The notes beneath the pieces are model-generated. The model did not search any database. It saw only the letters and a list, made by a program, of their open reading frames with translations, and was not told the origin of the DNA. Below are positions 10,210 to 23,204 of a DNA stretch of 64,000 bases, in pieces; position 1 is the first letter of the stretch; each line of letters begins with the position of its first letter. Position numbers and translations under genes: made by a program. Location: the NCBI GenBank assembly GCA_964017235.1, contig OZ024933.1, forward strand, positions 60,184,255-60,248,254, in the 5' to 3' direction. The stretch is from Sabellastarte sp. h YS-2021. Lineage: Eukaryota; Annelida; Polychaeta; Sabellida; Sabellidae.

Positions 10210-11315
10210 AGTTACATAAAACACATACGCATGATGTTCTCAGTACTGCATGTGGTGTATCTCAGCATTAGTTGCTGAGCAAGAATGTAGAAAAGTCTCA
10301 TACATCGCCCGTCTCAAAATGTTTATAAATTGGTAACAATTGTTTTAGTGGTAACAAAAATAGTAATACCAGTTTTTCATATTGTTTAGTGTAATATATA
10401 AAACTACATAAATATGATCTTTGGAAAGACTATGTGGCCGAGAAATCAGGGAGACAGCTCTGGGACAGGGAGGTTTCTATCTTGCTTGAACTCTGTCAGT
10501 AACCAGTTAACAAGGCTGAGTAAAAATCCTGTAATGAAGCTTTGCACTGGGAATATGTCCTTAGTCTCCAGTAATTGGGGGCTTTCAAATGGCTGAATTA
10601 CATGCAGTCCCAAGGCATACTTTATTGTGTATCTGTTTTTTTCCTGCATCTTGGACTTCTCTCAGGTGCTTAGTGATGACGTAGGAGTGTCTGCATACTG
10701 GTAACGAGTAAGTGTAGTATATTTCAAAATGGCATGTGAGTGCATATATGCTTTTATGCTAACATGTGACTGTGCATATGAATGACTGCATATATTTTAT
10801 AGTCACATGGGATTATGTCTGCTTTGCTTTAGTGGGCAGTTCCACAATGCCGAGTGAGGTGTAAACCTACCTCCTGATTGGAAAAAAAACTATAACCTTC
10901 ATGAATCGTGGGTGAATTACAAATAGGTTTCTGATGGGTTTCCGAGGGTGGTTGTGGATGGTTATCAATACTATCTGACTGGCTCTCATAAAAATTGCGA
11001 TTATTTTCCATCCCTCCAGTTGGTTCTTGAAAACGCTCCGATCAGTTCCTGATTATTCCTGAATTGTTTACAAATGTTGTGACACCTTATACGATCACTA
11101 AGATCGACTTAAAATAAGCAAGATTCTTTTACAAATGTTAAGATAGCTTTGTATATGGGTTCCCGAAAGCAAGATCTGATAAGGATTGGCAACAGTTTAT
11201 GACAATTTCAAATAGTTTAAAATCCTTTGGGAGACAACTAACTGATTTCTGAACACTCCTGAATGTTCCCAATCCAAAGCTGCCAGTCCTGCGTCAGTCC
11301 AAAACTCCCAAACAT
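10210..11315. other. No recognised gene
   Basis: The 60-67-residue frames at 10414-10649 have no recognisable motif. The rest is AT-rich. I find no SINE, TIR or RT signature. Confidence 0.4.
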
Positions 11316-11316
11316 C

Positions 11317-11745
11317 CCCATTGTGGTTTCTAACTAGAATGCATAGAGAGGGAGCACAGCCCTTAGTCAATAGTTGGTTTCTACACCTATTTTTTACTGT
11401 CCTGGATCGAAGTATCCAAAATTTTTACTGAAATCCTGATCAAACTTAGGTACATAATAGAAAATACTGGGAGACTTTTCTATATTTTGTTTGCCAAGCA
11501 ATTTGAAAATTGATAAAAGAAGTATATACCCATTCCCATTGTGGTTTCTAACTAAAATGCATAGAGAGAGCACAGCCCTTCACCAATTAGTTGGTTTCTA
11601 CACCTATTTTACTGTCCTGGTATCCAAAATTTTACTGAAATCTGGATGAAATAAATAAGGTATATTATAGAAAATATTCGGAGAGTTTTCTATATTTTGC
11701 CAAGCAATTCGACAATTGATAATAGAAGTATATACACATATACTA
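11317..11745. repeat. Tandem duplication, ~218-bp unit
   Basis: 'cccattgtggtttctaacta' starts at 11317 and again at 11535. Both copies continue through 'atgcatagagag', 'ttggtttctacacctatttt' and 'ttttctatattttg' to 'agaagtatata'. The second copy has several small deletions, so the duplication is not recent. Confidence 0.85.
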
Positions 11746-11899
11746 AAAATGACCCTATCTCACAGTGATGAAAGATTCCTTCCAAAACTCCTCCTGGATC
11801 CAGTGATCCAGAAAGTCAAACCATCTACTCCTTGTACCATTATCAACAGATCCTAGAAGTTTCATCAGGTTATTATTGTCAGGTTATTTTGAAGACAGA

Positions 11900-12110
11900 G
11901 AGACAGGCAAACAGACTAACTGACTGACTGACTGGCGAACCAACCAACCAGCCAACCACCCCCCCCCAACCCAACCAACTAACCAACCATTGCGAAAAAA
12001 ACATGCCCTCCTTGGGGGATAAAAATAAGCTTAAAAGAGAAGAAAGATTGAGTTCAAGTAGTGCTAAATAATCAGACAAAACAGAAGAAAAGACAAAAAA
12101 AAAAAAAAAA
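11900..12110. repeat. Low-complexity block
   Basis: A tetranucleotide-like (gact)n/(aacc)n stretch at about 11918-11990, a short C run, and an A run near 12096-12113. The 87-residue minus frame here reads through low-complexity DNA only. Confidence 0.6.
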
Positions 12111-12114
12111 AAGA

Positions 12115-13498
12115 CTAACACATTTGAAACTGCAGACTCCATTTGGTCCTTTTTTGATTAAACTAAAATGGATGTTTGACATTTCAACTTGAGAAGGGAG
12201 GGAAGGAAAGTGAAATAAGCCTTTAGGCGAGATTTCATTTAGTCTTTTAAACTTATTGCAATCACCTTGCTTCTGATAATATATATAAAAAAAACAACAT
12301 AAAATCTAAATGTCACAAAAATTCAATTTGATCTCTGAATAACTGTTGGTTCATTCAGTCCAATAAGGAGAGGGCAGCTAGCATGAAATAACTTCTCTCA
12401 TATTTTATAGGACAATGACTCGGGTAATGTATCTTTTTTAAACTTTCACGAGAGTGCAGACAAAAAAGTATAATGTTAGTACATAGGAGGAGTGAACAAA
12501 TTTAAAGATACACTTTGTAAATAGAAAGTTTACAACACAATACACATTAAAGGCTTTGATAAGCCTTCAGGTCCTGCATGCTTTAGAACTTATATTCTAT
12601 CTCATATACACACTATGCAACAAAGCAATTACATGAGATGCAGGCCTGCTTATCATAGGCTTAGTTGTATTTTAGTTGTACTGACAATACATATTGTATA
12701 ACAGAACTATCCATCAATGCAAATTATAACTTGTGCTGTGATAAAAGAATTGGTAGATTGAAAATGTCATAATTCCATTTGTGGCTGTTTGTTTTTGCTT
12801 GCTTTCTTTATTAATTTTTTTTTGTCTTAAGACCACAGGAGAATGAAATGGAATGTACTGCCTTTCTCAACTATACAATGCATCATGAGTGATCTGATAC
12901 CTAAATAAATTAACCTATAGGAACGATATCAAAGATAACTTTGTTGTCGTGTTAATATGCTTGGGTAAAATCAACGTTTGTAAAGGTTTACATTACATAG
13001 CAACCATAGAAGATGGAGCATCACACAAACAAAAACAGATTAAAATCTATTGATTAATTGAGCTCACAACTTCCTGGCTATTTCTTGATCACACATTATT
13101 TACATTATCTCTATTGAATCGTACAACTCCCCAAACTCAACGTTTCTTTTTACAGAAGCAATGTTTTGATTGAGGCAAGCATAAAAGGCTATCAAATGTC
13201 TAGTAAACCTCGGACACAAGAAATCTACAATAGTGGCGTGAGGCCATTCACACGTGACCAGGCAGCACTTCCGGTTGACCTACCACTCACAATAGAGTGA
13301 CGTGGTTCTTCCGTTTTCTCTTTAGCTCCAAGTCAATTCACCCTAACCACTTTTTAACTGCACACATTTTTCCATAAAATCTCCATCCTGGATAATTTAT
13401 CTGCTTTAGATCAGATTTCAAAGACGAAAAGAGAAAAAAAACTCTGATACTTCTATCATAAGTTTGATTGATATTAGTAAGTACCAACAAAAAAGACA
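12115..13498. other. No recognised gene
   Basis: AT-rich and without a persuasive ORF or repeat. It could be intronic or intergenic; the sequence does not decide. Confidence 0.4.
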
Positions 13499-13501
13499 AA
13501 A

Positions 13502-13560
13502 TCTACTACTACTACTATTACTACTACTACTACTGCTACTACTACTACTACTACTACTAA
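13502..13560. repeat. (CTA)n microsatellite
   Basis: About 58 bp of CTA triplets with three interruptions (tta, cta-ctg). Confidence 0.9.
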
Positions 13561-13599
13561 GCTTGATATATGGCATGCGCTTCCATACAAATTTTAAGA

Positions 13600-14850
13600 A
13601 TGTTTATTCTTGAAGTGGATAACGATCTTCCCAAGAACGGCAGAAGAGTGAGGAAGATAGAAGTTCCCACAGACAGTGTTTCTAAATTTGTGCTGGGGCA
13701 TTTGAGCAAGTGAAATTGAGGAAGATACACAGAAACAAAGAGAGGAGGCCAGGAGGGAGGAGGTCTACAGGAAGGACAAACAACAGTAACACAGAAAAAG
13801 ATACATGCACAGAGGCTGACGGAGAGTCAGGCACATCTCAGTCGTACTCAAGATATAAGAAGGGACACATGACCAACATATCCCCAGATAGCATTCCGCC
13901 GTCGGACCGACGTTGGCTATTGGTCGCATGGTCGGCAGATTTTGCCGACGTTGGGCCGACGTTGGCTTGCCAACCAACACTCTGGTTGGATGTCTCTATA
14001 TTTTGCCGACGTTGGGCCGACGTTGGGCCAACATTGGGCCGACGTTGGCTTGCCAACCAACACTCAGGTTAGATGTCTATATTTTGCCAACGTTGGGCCA
14101 ACGTTGGTCCAATGGCGGATTTTTATTCAAGATGGCGGCGAGCAATAATAGGGGATTTGGGGAAACTTAGAAAAAAATAAAAATCATATTTCAGTGAGCC
14201 CACAAATTTTAACTAACCATTTAATAATTTTAGACATAAAAATAATATTCTCATTAAAAATTCACACTACAAAAGTTATCAATGAACATCATCTGATTGG
14301 CTGATGCTATACATAGAATATAATTTTTACCGGTGGCTTGCCGACGTTGGGTCAACGTTGGCCCGACGGTCAAAAAGCCGTTGGCCCAACGTCGGCAGCC
14401 AACGTCGGACCGACGGATGTGTCGACGTTGGGCCAACGTCGGTCCGACGGCGGAATGCTATCTGGGTCTATCTGACGGACTCAGATAAGTAGACAATTGT
14501 GGACTTTGTCAAGGACCATGAGGAGTTGTATGACAAGACTAATGAACATTTTAAGGACAATGCAAGGGAGGAGTATCTCTGGAGAAACTCATCAACAGTC
14601 GATAACTGTCTGTAAAGGTGTGCAAGACCAGATTTGACTCTCAGAGGATATGTTACGGCAAGCTCCTGAAATCCAAGTCTGGACAGGCCCCAAAAGAGAT
14701 GATGGAAAGGCAGAACTGGATACAGGATAATTTTCAAAAGGAGAGCAGAGGAACATGGTCATCAGCCCAAGAAACCACAGCAACAGACACATTCATGAAG
14801 CTCAAGTTGAAAAACACTTCAAATTGTTCAAAACTTATTAGATTATAAAC
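13600..14850 (+). pseudogene. MADF-like (Myb/SANT-type) protein pseudogene, split by a MITE
   Basis: After the MITE at 13883-14466, the frames read 'YLTDSDK', then 'TIVDFVKDHEELYDKTNEHF' and 'EEYLW' (14467-14585). Then, in another frame, 'VCKTRFDSQRICYGKLLKSK' and 'APKEMMERQNWIQDNF' (14615-14740). This order (acidic start, ELYD, short helix, LW, then W/F-x-S-x-R-x-x-YGKL) is that of MADF DNA-binding proteins, many of which accompany Harbinger-type transposons in aquatic animals. There is an in-frame TAG after YLTDSDK and at least one frameshift near 14585-14615. Upstream basic frames (13710-13880) may be its N-terminal side but are not conserved enough to prove it. A non-functional copy. Confidence 0.6.
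13883..14466. mobile_element. MITE built of CCGACGTTGG-type palindromes
   Basis: The ends are long inverted repeats: 'cccagatagcattccgccgt' at 13883 and its reverse complement ending at 14466, extended by further paired 'cggaccgacgttggc' sequence. The interior holds many copies of GCCGACGTTGGGC on the left arm and the reverse on the right, so the arms can pair at many registers. It is GC-rich compared with its surroundings. Flanks share only 'TC', so a 2-bp duplication is possible. No transposase. It splits the MADF-like pseudogene. Confidence 0.85.
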
Positions 14851-14854
14851 TTAA

Positions 14855-16279
14855 GAAAAAAATTTAAATTTTTCATAAATAACTTATATAAAAGAAATGC
14901 ATTAAGAACTTAGGAAAAAAGAAGTTTTGGGATTAAAAACTTAGGGAAAAAATATTTTTGGATTAAGAACTTGAAAAAATTTTGGTTCTGAACTTTTGCC
15001 ACCCTTTTACACTCATCAGGGCTAGTAGGGCAGCACAAGTATTTGTCCTGGAATTCAGCAAGTAGGATAGCTCGGTAGACCTGAGGGACGAATTTACAGA
15101 TGGCCAACCAGCCAGTGATACTGCAAGGAGGTGTAGGTCTCCCCTTTTGTCAGGTGTCTCAGTGTTATTGCCAGTTTCAATCCAAATTCTAAGGACTTCC
15201 TAAAATTGGTGATTGACTTTTTGATGCAAGGGTGTATGCATTCCTTGAGGAGGTAAAAAAGGCAGGTGGCATCCTATGGCTTGTCGGGGTTTGATACAGC
15301 TGGTCTGTTAGGGGTTTATGGCTTTTCCTGGTAGTTTCCTGTCTTGTCACAGAGAAAATCATCCAGATTCCAAGTCAGGTCAGGATCTTGATCCATAAAA
15401 GCCGGGATGTGCTACGTCCTGTCAGGGAGATGTAACCGACCCAACATTTCCGCATGCTTTTTTCTAGATGTGTGTCCCTGACTTTTGCAACTGAGCCTCA
15501 AGTCATAGTGTCGGTTGTAGGGTCAAAACCTCAGGGTCAAAAAAGTCTGAATTATTTAAAATCTTTTGTTAATGGAGTGGGTCTCCGGCTAATCACAGGA
15601 AAAGAAATTTCTACACTGTCTCAGAAAGCCAAAAACTAACACATTTGTTGTCGACAGTATGTACATTAGGTATTCACCAACATATCCCCACTAATTATGA
15701 ATGTTATAATGTTACGCACACCCTTTAACCTTTCCAACCTATGGATGCTTTTATAAGCAAATGAACCCATAAATTAGCACAATAAATGCTATTTACTCAC
15801 TAAAACATGATATTGCCAGATACTGCTGCTTTACTGATTACTGAGTTCAGTTGTTAGAATGAACATTCACCATTTTATCTTTATCATAGTTCTAAATCGT
15901 GTATCAAATGTGTGAGTCCTAAACATCTGAAATACTCTAATTCTGCTATTATGAACTTGACTTCTGGAATGACCTAATTTGTGCTCAAGAACACAATCTT
16001 GTCTCTTGTTTGATCAATCTTTACAATAGTGAAATTTGGTGGTATGGTCACTTGTAATTGTAGACGTCTACAGAAAATGTATAATATGTTTAAAAACCTT
16101 TGCCAAGTGCTCACAAATGATCAGTCTAGTCTTAACTGCCTTACAAGGGATCTTTTGGGTCAATCTTTTGTGGTCCTGTCTTGTCCCCTAGTCATCTTTC
16201 TCCCAGAGAAGATTAATCATACAAGCATGTTGTCTAATCTACTCTGCTTGAAAAGAGTAACTCACTAGGTCTTTTGATT
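14855..16279. other. No recognised gene
   Basis: Short imperfect A-rich repeats ('ttaagaacttaggaaaaaa'-like) lie at 14885-14990. The rest has small ORFs without motifs. The frames at 15454-15639 and 16029-16268 are not supported by any recognisable domain. Confidence 0.4.
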
Positions 16280-16292
16280 GATCGTGAATGTG

Positions 16293-16449
16293 TATTGGGT
16301 CAAAGTTGGGGTTTTACGTCCCGTTCAACAGCCAGGGTCATATTGGGACAGGTCCTCAGAATTGCCACTTGTGGGACTCGAACCCACAGAGGTGACAGCC
16401 TATGATTGGATGCCAAACTTGCTAACCACTAGGCCACTGAGGACCTTAC
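16293..16449 (-). mobile_element. SINE-B, full copy with target duplication
   Basis: On the minus strand it opens with a tRNA-like head: 'gtcctca', A-box region 'tggcctagtggttagca', and a perfect T-arm-like 'tgtgggttcgagtcccaca'. It continues through 'tgaggacctgtcccaatatg' into the tail 'aacgggacgtaaaaccccaa'. The 13-bp direct repeat GATCGTGAATGTG flanks it at 16280-16292 and 16450-16462, which proves retroposition. It is not a working tRNA gene: extra bases separate the T arm from the acceptor complement. Confidence 0.85.
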
Positions 16450-16819
16450 GATCGTGAATGTGGTATTGTGATATAACCAAAATATCCAAACATGATTTAT
16501 CTCATAGCCTACAATCTGCAAAGATTTAGAAAAAAAATATTTAATTAGCATAGGCCCTCAACAGTTCTTATAAAAATCTCTCCATTATCTCTACCCTTCA
16601 CTACTTAACACAATCACAGTTACACAAGGTTGCCAATACAAGAATATTGCACGCCTCTATTTAACAAAAAACTAATACTGTTGTTCCACTTTTGAAAGTT
16701 ATCACAAAGACCTAGCCAATTTGGAACACAGGAAGCTGCTATGGGTGCTATTCGTGAAAAGGGCAGTCAGAAATATAGATCTTATGCTTTGATCACACCT
16801 ATTATTATTATTTACAAAC

Positions 16820-17200
16820 TTTCACATGGCTTAAGTTTGATGTTTTGAGGATGGGCTTGATGAAACACAGGAGCCTTAAGTTTTCGTCTGAAAGATGCCA
16901 CTGTGTGGGCAAATAGTACAGCAAGTTGGAGGCTGTTCCAAAGTCTGGGTCCATCGTTTGCAAAGAATCTGTCAAAATGAATTTTAGACGTATGAATCCT
17001 AGGGTTAAAGGCAGGAACAACTAATTATTTCTTTGTATCAACAGCTCGTCTGGTACTGACAGTGTAATACTTTATATATTCATGGAAGTACTGTTGCAAA
17101 CAAGATAAACCAGATAATTGGATATGAGGGTTGCAGTTTTGAAAGAGATTCTTTCTTTAACAGGGAGTTAACGTAGAATCTTCAGTACTGGTATAATGTT
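16820..17200 (-). pseudogene. Second non-LTR retrotransposon RT C-terminal fragment
   Basis: On the minus strand, a frame from about 17110 to 16815 reads 'YYTVSTRRAVDTKK', then 'VPAFNPRIHTSKIHFDRFFA', 'DGPRLWNSL' and 'VASFRRKLK'. This follows the C-terminal tail pattern of CR1/L2-like reverse transcriptases: R-x-F-x-x-x-x-P-x-LWN-x-L, then F-x-x-x-LK. One in-frame stop falls after 'DTKK'. The catalytic domain is missing. It is a 5'-truncated copy distinct from the one at 9407-9830. Confidence 0.6.
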
Positions 17201-17429
17201 GGTCAACTTGCGACCTCATCCTTATTGACCATTACAAACAGTCACATAGCATCATAAAGATAGGTCGTAACATAATAAAAATAGGTTGTAACTGATGTAC
17301 AACTGACTGACTGATAGAGTGCTTGCAAAGGCCTTTAAGCCTGTTTAATATTTTGGACGAGAATCTTCCATCTCTGTGATCACGCTGTAAACCTATATGA
17401 TGAAATGTATCACACAGCAAATCCAGTTA

Positions 17430-18208
17430 TCCTCATGACTACAGTATTGGGGTAATCAGAAAGCACCTTGACAACAGTGAACAGTAAGCTAGAAAATACC
17501 TAAACAGAATAGAACTTCAGTAAACGCATTTGCATCTACCAGTTTGAGTAAGCGACATTTAATGGGGCTTAAGAAGTCAGCCTCTACCCTTTAAACCTTT
17601 ATAAATAGAATATTTGAAGCATGTGTGTATTTTATCTAAAATGTATATGTTTATGTGTTTCATTGATTTAGAATATTACCTACCATTTGGCAAAAACATT
17701 TTATTTTTTTCAACGAATCGCCAGGTAAAACATATTACTCTTTCCATGACATTGTGGAATAACTTCAACGACATGTTGTGAAAAAACTTTGGACCAAATA
17801 CACGTCCTCTTTGTATGTAAAAAATGGTAAAATTACTCCATGAGCTACAGTGCCTTTCAGAGTGCTTTACAGGAGTGAGAGTTATTTGTCGTTGGTGGCA
17901 ATATACAATTTCCTTTGTGTCTGGCTATAGTGCAAGATTGTTATATATGAGCATGATGTCGCTTGTTAGTAATCTGGGTAAAGCTAGTTTCCGGTGAAAT
18001 ATTGTGTGGTGTTTGTGTCATTTCGGCCAAATTCTTCTTAGGAAGTTTGTAGTATTGTAATATATTTAATGCTTCAATTTTATACTTGCATAAATTACAA
18101 ATGTATCCCTAACCTTGTTTTTTCTATTAATAATAGTTAAGGTGCTGTCCTCAGGAGCTAGTTTAAAAGGCCTCACAGAGCTGTGTCTTTATGCTATTGT
18201 TATGTATT
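17430..18208. other. No recognised gene
   Basis: AT-rich with no motif-bearing ORF and no recognisable element. Confidence 0.4.
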
Positions 18209-18210
18209 TA

Positions 18211-18515
18211 TACTCAGCGCAATATCTCCATATACTATAGGACTCAAAGCGCTATATAACCAATCCAACTGTACAGGTACAACCCCAACTCACAAGTAAC
18301 TCACATTCCCCTAACTGGAAGACAGAGGCTCAAGGATGACCATTTATCAACGTCCTTGAGGTTCTTTAACCTGCCACTGGGGATAGGACCCAATGACAGA
18401 GGACCGCCATTTTAAGTGGTCATCCAAGCCACTATGTATCTGCCTGTACCTGGTATTGAACCCACGTCCTCTGAGTTCCTAGACAAGTGTGTTACCCGCT
18501 AGGCCACAGTGGCAG
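18211..18515 (-). mobile_element. SINE-C copy, minus strand
   Basis: Read on the minus strand it has 'ctgtggcctagcgggtaaca' (A-box region), 'cgtgggttcaatacc' (B-box region), then a body 'agatacatagtggcttggat', 'gaccacttaaaatggcggtc', and a tail 'agcgctttgagtcctatagt'. Related copies are at 20758-20995 and 40353-40585. The body also occurs behind a 5S-like head at 26841-26990. Confidence 0.8.
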
Positions 18516-20757
18516 ATATATATGCTAGTATATATATATTTATGTTAACTGTTAATAGTACTAATGCCCCTTTCGTATTACAGGTGGTATGTCCCATGGT
18601 TACATGTGTTCGGCAGCTGCAGAACCCGCCTCGCAGGTGGTATAATTCGCGGTTACAGGCATTTGGTGAAACGCCCCTGTCCTTCAACTACGGTTCGAGA
18701 TTTGTATAGAATTTTGTGACACACTGGGGAAACATCCAATAGCTTAACTCACCTTATGTCACTGTATTACACCGAAAGATGACTGAATCACAACCTTATG
18801 TACACTGTGGACCACAGCTTTGGTTACAGTAATAAGAAATTCATATGCACATGTGCTAAATCATCTGCGCTTGCCTACGGTACCAAATTCAGAGCCGGAA
18901 ATTTAGGATGCACAAGGTAATAGAAGGTTCACCACTGACTCACAAGTTTGCAAACGGACGTCAGACAGTGATCCAAGGATAGGGACGTTTTATCAAACAC
19001 TGGTCACCACAGGTGATATCACCTATAGTGTGAAAGGGATATTAATTTATTTTTATCAATAGAAGTATAAAAATTAATATAAACCCTGACAAAAATATCC
19101 ATGCGAGATACTCACTAAAAGCTGTGTCACATTTATCCGTTCAGATACTTAATGTTATTGCTGGCATCAGAGTGAAGAAATATGAGTAGATACACATGTT
19201 TCAAAAACTTACCAAAAGGGAAAGACTTCCTTACTTTCAAGGTATATTATGCCTAAGTTCAGGCTACAATAATATTGTCTTTTTGGGCCATATGTGCAAA
19301 AGAGAATAGCAAAGAACAGCACAACTAGTTTAATTTAGTATCAAAGTCTATATATCTAAGCAAAGCTAATGCTGAGTTTAAGCCAAGTTTACCCCTTTTG
19401 TGAATGTGGCCACAAAACTACACCGAGCCTCCTTCTCACTGAAATATCGACGTTTCAGATGGCAACAAAATAAAGATACTTTAACTCACTTGTGCACAGT
19501 TTCTTGTCTCATTTAAACTGGCCCATTTAATAACCCCCCAAAAAATAATAATCAGAGTCGTTTGTCTGGGGAAATATGAAAGCCCCTTAAGTGATGGGTA
19601 GGTCAAGCTGTCACAGAGGAACGAGAGTTATTTGCTGTTGGTGTTCATAGCTTATTTCCAGTATGTCTAGATGTCATGGAATATTGCAATAAATGGACAA
19701 GATCCCACTTGTTGGTAACAAGGAAATAGAGGGGGGTCTAAGTAAATCACAAAACAGTGTCTTGGTTTGGTTAGAGTGCATGCAACTGAAGCAATAAAAT
19801 CTTTAGTATCTTTCTACCTAGTTCACACTTTCCCATGCTGGAGTCAAGACCTTCAACTGAATATGCTCATCTTCTTTAATTTCTGGTTCAATTTGCTTTG
19901 TATTTGGGTAGGACCCAGGTACAACACAACTCGAGAAACCTTTAGCATTAAGAAAAAAAACTCCCATAAGCCTTCATTAACTCTACATAAAAATACACAC
20001 ACTGGAGGGGGTGAAAGGGTAAGGTTGGGATTGATATCCTGAACAGCTTGTGCTCCAATACATACTAACCAAATATAAAGTGTCTCTTTCATACTCATTA
20101 GGATCAAGCTGTCAAGTGGAAAACAAATATGTATGGACACGACCATACAGAAAGATGTGACTGGGGCATTAGTGTACATGACCACTCAGATTGTGGATTA
20201 GGCTTGAATTTATATTTTTTATCAAAAAGTTTAAATAAAAATGCATTATCCTTGAATGAACGTAATTTAATTATTTGCTGTCTGACGAAGCAGTTTATAG
20301 TGTATCCTGCTCAGTTAAGCCTTAGTGCAAAGGTTGGTAGATCCTTGAAAATAGTGGAGGGCACATCTGGCATCCAGAAAATCCACGTACAATCCTTAAA
20401 AATGGATACAGTGTTTCTGTATTTTGTTGTTGATATTACATTACTTTACTGACATAGCATATTAATGGAATAATCTGCCATCTATCATTTTTACCCCAAT
20501 TACTTGCATTTAATTATTTTGCTAGTATGCAAATGATTCTGAAATATTGTCAATTTATATTTTATTTGCAACCAATGTTATTTAACTTTGAGAAAGTGAC
20601 ATGTAAGTCCAATAGGACTGAATGAAGAAAAAATCTGTTTATTTTTGTAGTTATATTTTAATGCTTGTCAACGTTTACATAAATATGTTATGCTATACAT
20701 GAATTTGTACACTGGATGTTGCTGATTCAAGTCAGATGGTATTTTGATGTAACTTCA
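18516..20757. other. No recognised gene
   Basis: The frames at 18509-18709 and 19767-20452 lack recognisable domains, splice context or repeats. One 66-residue plus frame (18509-18709) follows SINE-C directly and may hold a short exon after 'ttcgtattacag' at 18570-18581, but nothing confirms it. Confidence 0.35.
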
Positions 20758-20995
20758 TACTCAGCATTATATCTTCTTGTACTACAGGACCGAAAACACT
20801 ATTTGACCCTTCCTATCTGCGCAAGTACACCCCAAGCTCTGTAGTTTCTTTAGCCGCTACATGGGATAGGACGCAATGATAGAGGAATGCCGTTTTAAGC
20901 GGTCATCCAAGCCACTATGTATCCACCTGTACCTAGGTTTGAGCCCATATCCTCTGTATTCCTAGGCGCATTTGTTACCCATTGGACACAATGTT
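20758..20995 (-). mobile_element. SINE-C copy, minus strand
   Basis: Shares 'gcggtcatccaagccactatgtatc'-type body (written here in two parts: 'gcggtcatccaagccac', 'tatgtatccacctgtacct') and the reversed B box 'aggtttgagccc' with the copy at 18211-18515. It is more diverged. Confidence 0.75.
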
Positions 20996-20999
20996 CGGA

Positions 21000-23160
21000 A
21001 TGATCAACTTACACTTCTGGAGCTAAGGAGAAGCAATAAACATTATAGCAACAAACCTATATTTATATTGGCGCTAAACTGATTTATTAACCTGAACCAG
21101 ATCACAACTAAATTACAACTGCACATGCTAAAGTGCAGTAACACTTATGTTCTCTGGAGTTCCATCTGCCTGGTAAAATGTGATCTATTCTACAGGAGGG
21201 TAAACTTAGTTACTCTCACTGATTATACGTTACTTTAAGTATCTTCTATGCCATGAAATCATGAAATAAAACGCCTACAATCTGGCTTATTTGTGATCAG
21301 GTAATGGGGAATTGCTATCAAACTCTGTTTCGATATCACAGGTTTTGATATGAACATATTTTATCTTAATGACAGTCCATGTAACTGAATCGATCATTTT
21401 ATATCTGTGTGATCCAGGGACGGAAAGATATTTCTGTTCTAGGAATATCGATACAGTTATTTGAGTTTTCAAAACAAATCCCCTGATGGAAATGTGTAAA
21501 TGGTAAATTTGATTAAACTATGGATCTTGTCTTTTATATGGGCCACCTTATCATTGATATAATCAATATCTTATAGTCATTTAAAGTCTGTCAGTTAGAG
21601 GTGATGTAACTCAAAACCTTTATTCAAAGTCACCACACAATGTTATGGTGCTGTTCAGGTGACCTGATGTCAGTCCTAATATTAGACTATCATAGATTAG
21701 ATACTGTATAAAAATTATAGTTTTACTGCAATGGCCATGTTGGTATAGCCATTTTTAATGTTTGAAAGTCGCCGCACTTTTTGTATTTCATTAGGCCTCT
21801 GGTAGAGGAGTGATAGGTCACTAAAATTGCAGGATACCACTAAAGCTGAATATCATAACATAGTCTATGATATACCATAAAACCATTAAACAAAGTAAAA
21901 TTATATGTTGAGTTGTTTTATACGGGTCCAGATAGACAAATATAACTGAATTCTAACACAACAATTTAAATGTGGTTGAAGGCCTTGCTCTGCAGGAAAC
22001 CAAATTCGTCACATAAGGCTAATATCCTATTTCACAGTAAACCTGAGAGAAGCTGCAAAATGTTTGAAAGAAACAAAGTGGGGCTTAAGGGATTTGAAGA
22101 GCATTGGTTGACATAAATAGAAATTCCCAGATCCCACATTGGCTAGAGATGTTCCTTTGTCACCTTGAAAATGACAGGCGAGATGATGTGTAAATCCATG
22201 AGATAACCCCAAAGTAATTTGTCATCGGAGACACATAAACTGTATTATGTTGGTCACAGATGGAAATCTGCTTATAAGCCTGTAAAAAGATATCTGAAAA
22301 ATTATTGTGGAAACTTAGAATTGCAAGGTAATTATATGCAATATAAAATGTTGGGTATGTCTTCACACAATTTTTGTTACAACTTTAACTATTTTAAAAT
22401 TATTTTATTAATTTCTACCATGAGTGGTATTTTTTTGATAAAAAAATATGATGAATACATCCCATAAGTAAGACTTTGTGCTGGACAAAAACGGGGATAT
22501 GTTTCCACAATGCAATAACTGCCCCAGATCCGGGTATCCCCATCTTAGTATTTACCAAACCGGAAGTAGCAGTAACAGCAAACATCGTGGTTGGTGTAAC
22601 CATTTTTGTCTGATGGAAATGTGAAATATCTGTGAAAAAAAAGAAAACTTTATTTCCTGGACAAAAATAAAGTAGATTAAGTTTAATATATGTCAATTGT
22701 AATAGTTTTACCAATGTTTTCAGTTAGGGATAGTTTTGATGCTCTGTGCTCAGTTTGTCAACAAATAGTGTCATCCCATTTTCTAGTATCCTGTTTGTCT
22801 GTCACCATTTTACCAATAAGTAATAGATTATGTGACTTATATTTGGATCTTGGGAAAAAGTATAACATATTTTATGCACTGTTTATTCATTATAGAATTG
22901 CACAACTTCATCTCGAAAACTCTACTCGCTTCGCATTTCATATTGTATCGTAATTCATCCAACTTCCTCAATTTTACAGCCATAAATAAAAAAATCACAA
23001 TAAGGTCATTTTTAAGGCCATAAATAAAAAATCACAATAAGGTCACTTATCATCTTGACACAATGGCTCGATATCCACATTATCAGTCACAGTGAGTTTG
23101 ATGTATTTAGACAATGGATCTGGACTTTGTCGCATTAGTTAGCTGGACTATCTTTGCATC
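21000..23160. other. No recognised gene
   Basis: AT-rich. A sequence near 22155-22250 ('gagataaccccaaagtaattt', 'gtcatcggagacacataa') resembles 33100-33175 ('gataatccggcagtaatttg', 'tcaccagggaatcg'), so an old interspersed repeat is probable. No coding evidence. Confidence 0.4.
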
Positions 23161-23204
23161 AGTTGGCTAGGATATGTGCAAATTGGCTAGGTAAACTATG
23201 AGCA

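Noticed and set aside
13710-14170. Several 60-120-residue ORFs rich in 'ADVGPTL' and 'RRW' units
   Set aside because: They come from the repeated CCGACGTTGG words of the MITE at 13883-14466, on both strands.
16293-16449. tRNA gene on the minus strand
   Set aside because: A and T arms look good, but extra bases separate the T arm from the acceptor complement and a SINE tail plus 13-bp duplication is present.
20129-20452. 107-residue plus-strand ORF
   Set aside because: No recognisable domain, AT-rich codon use like the surrounding DNA.
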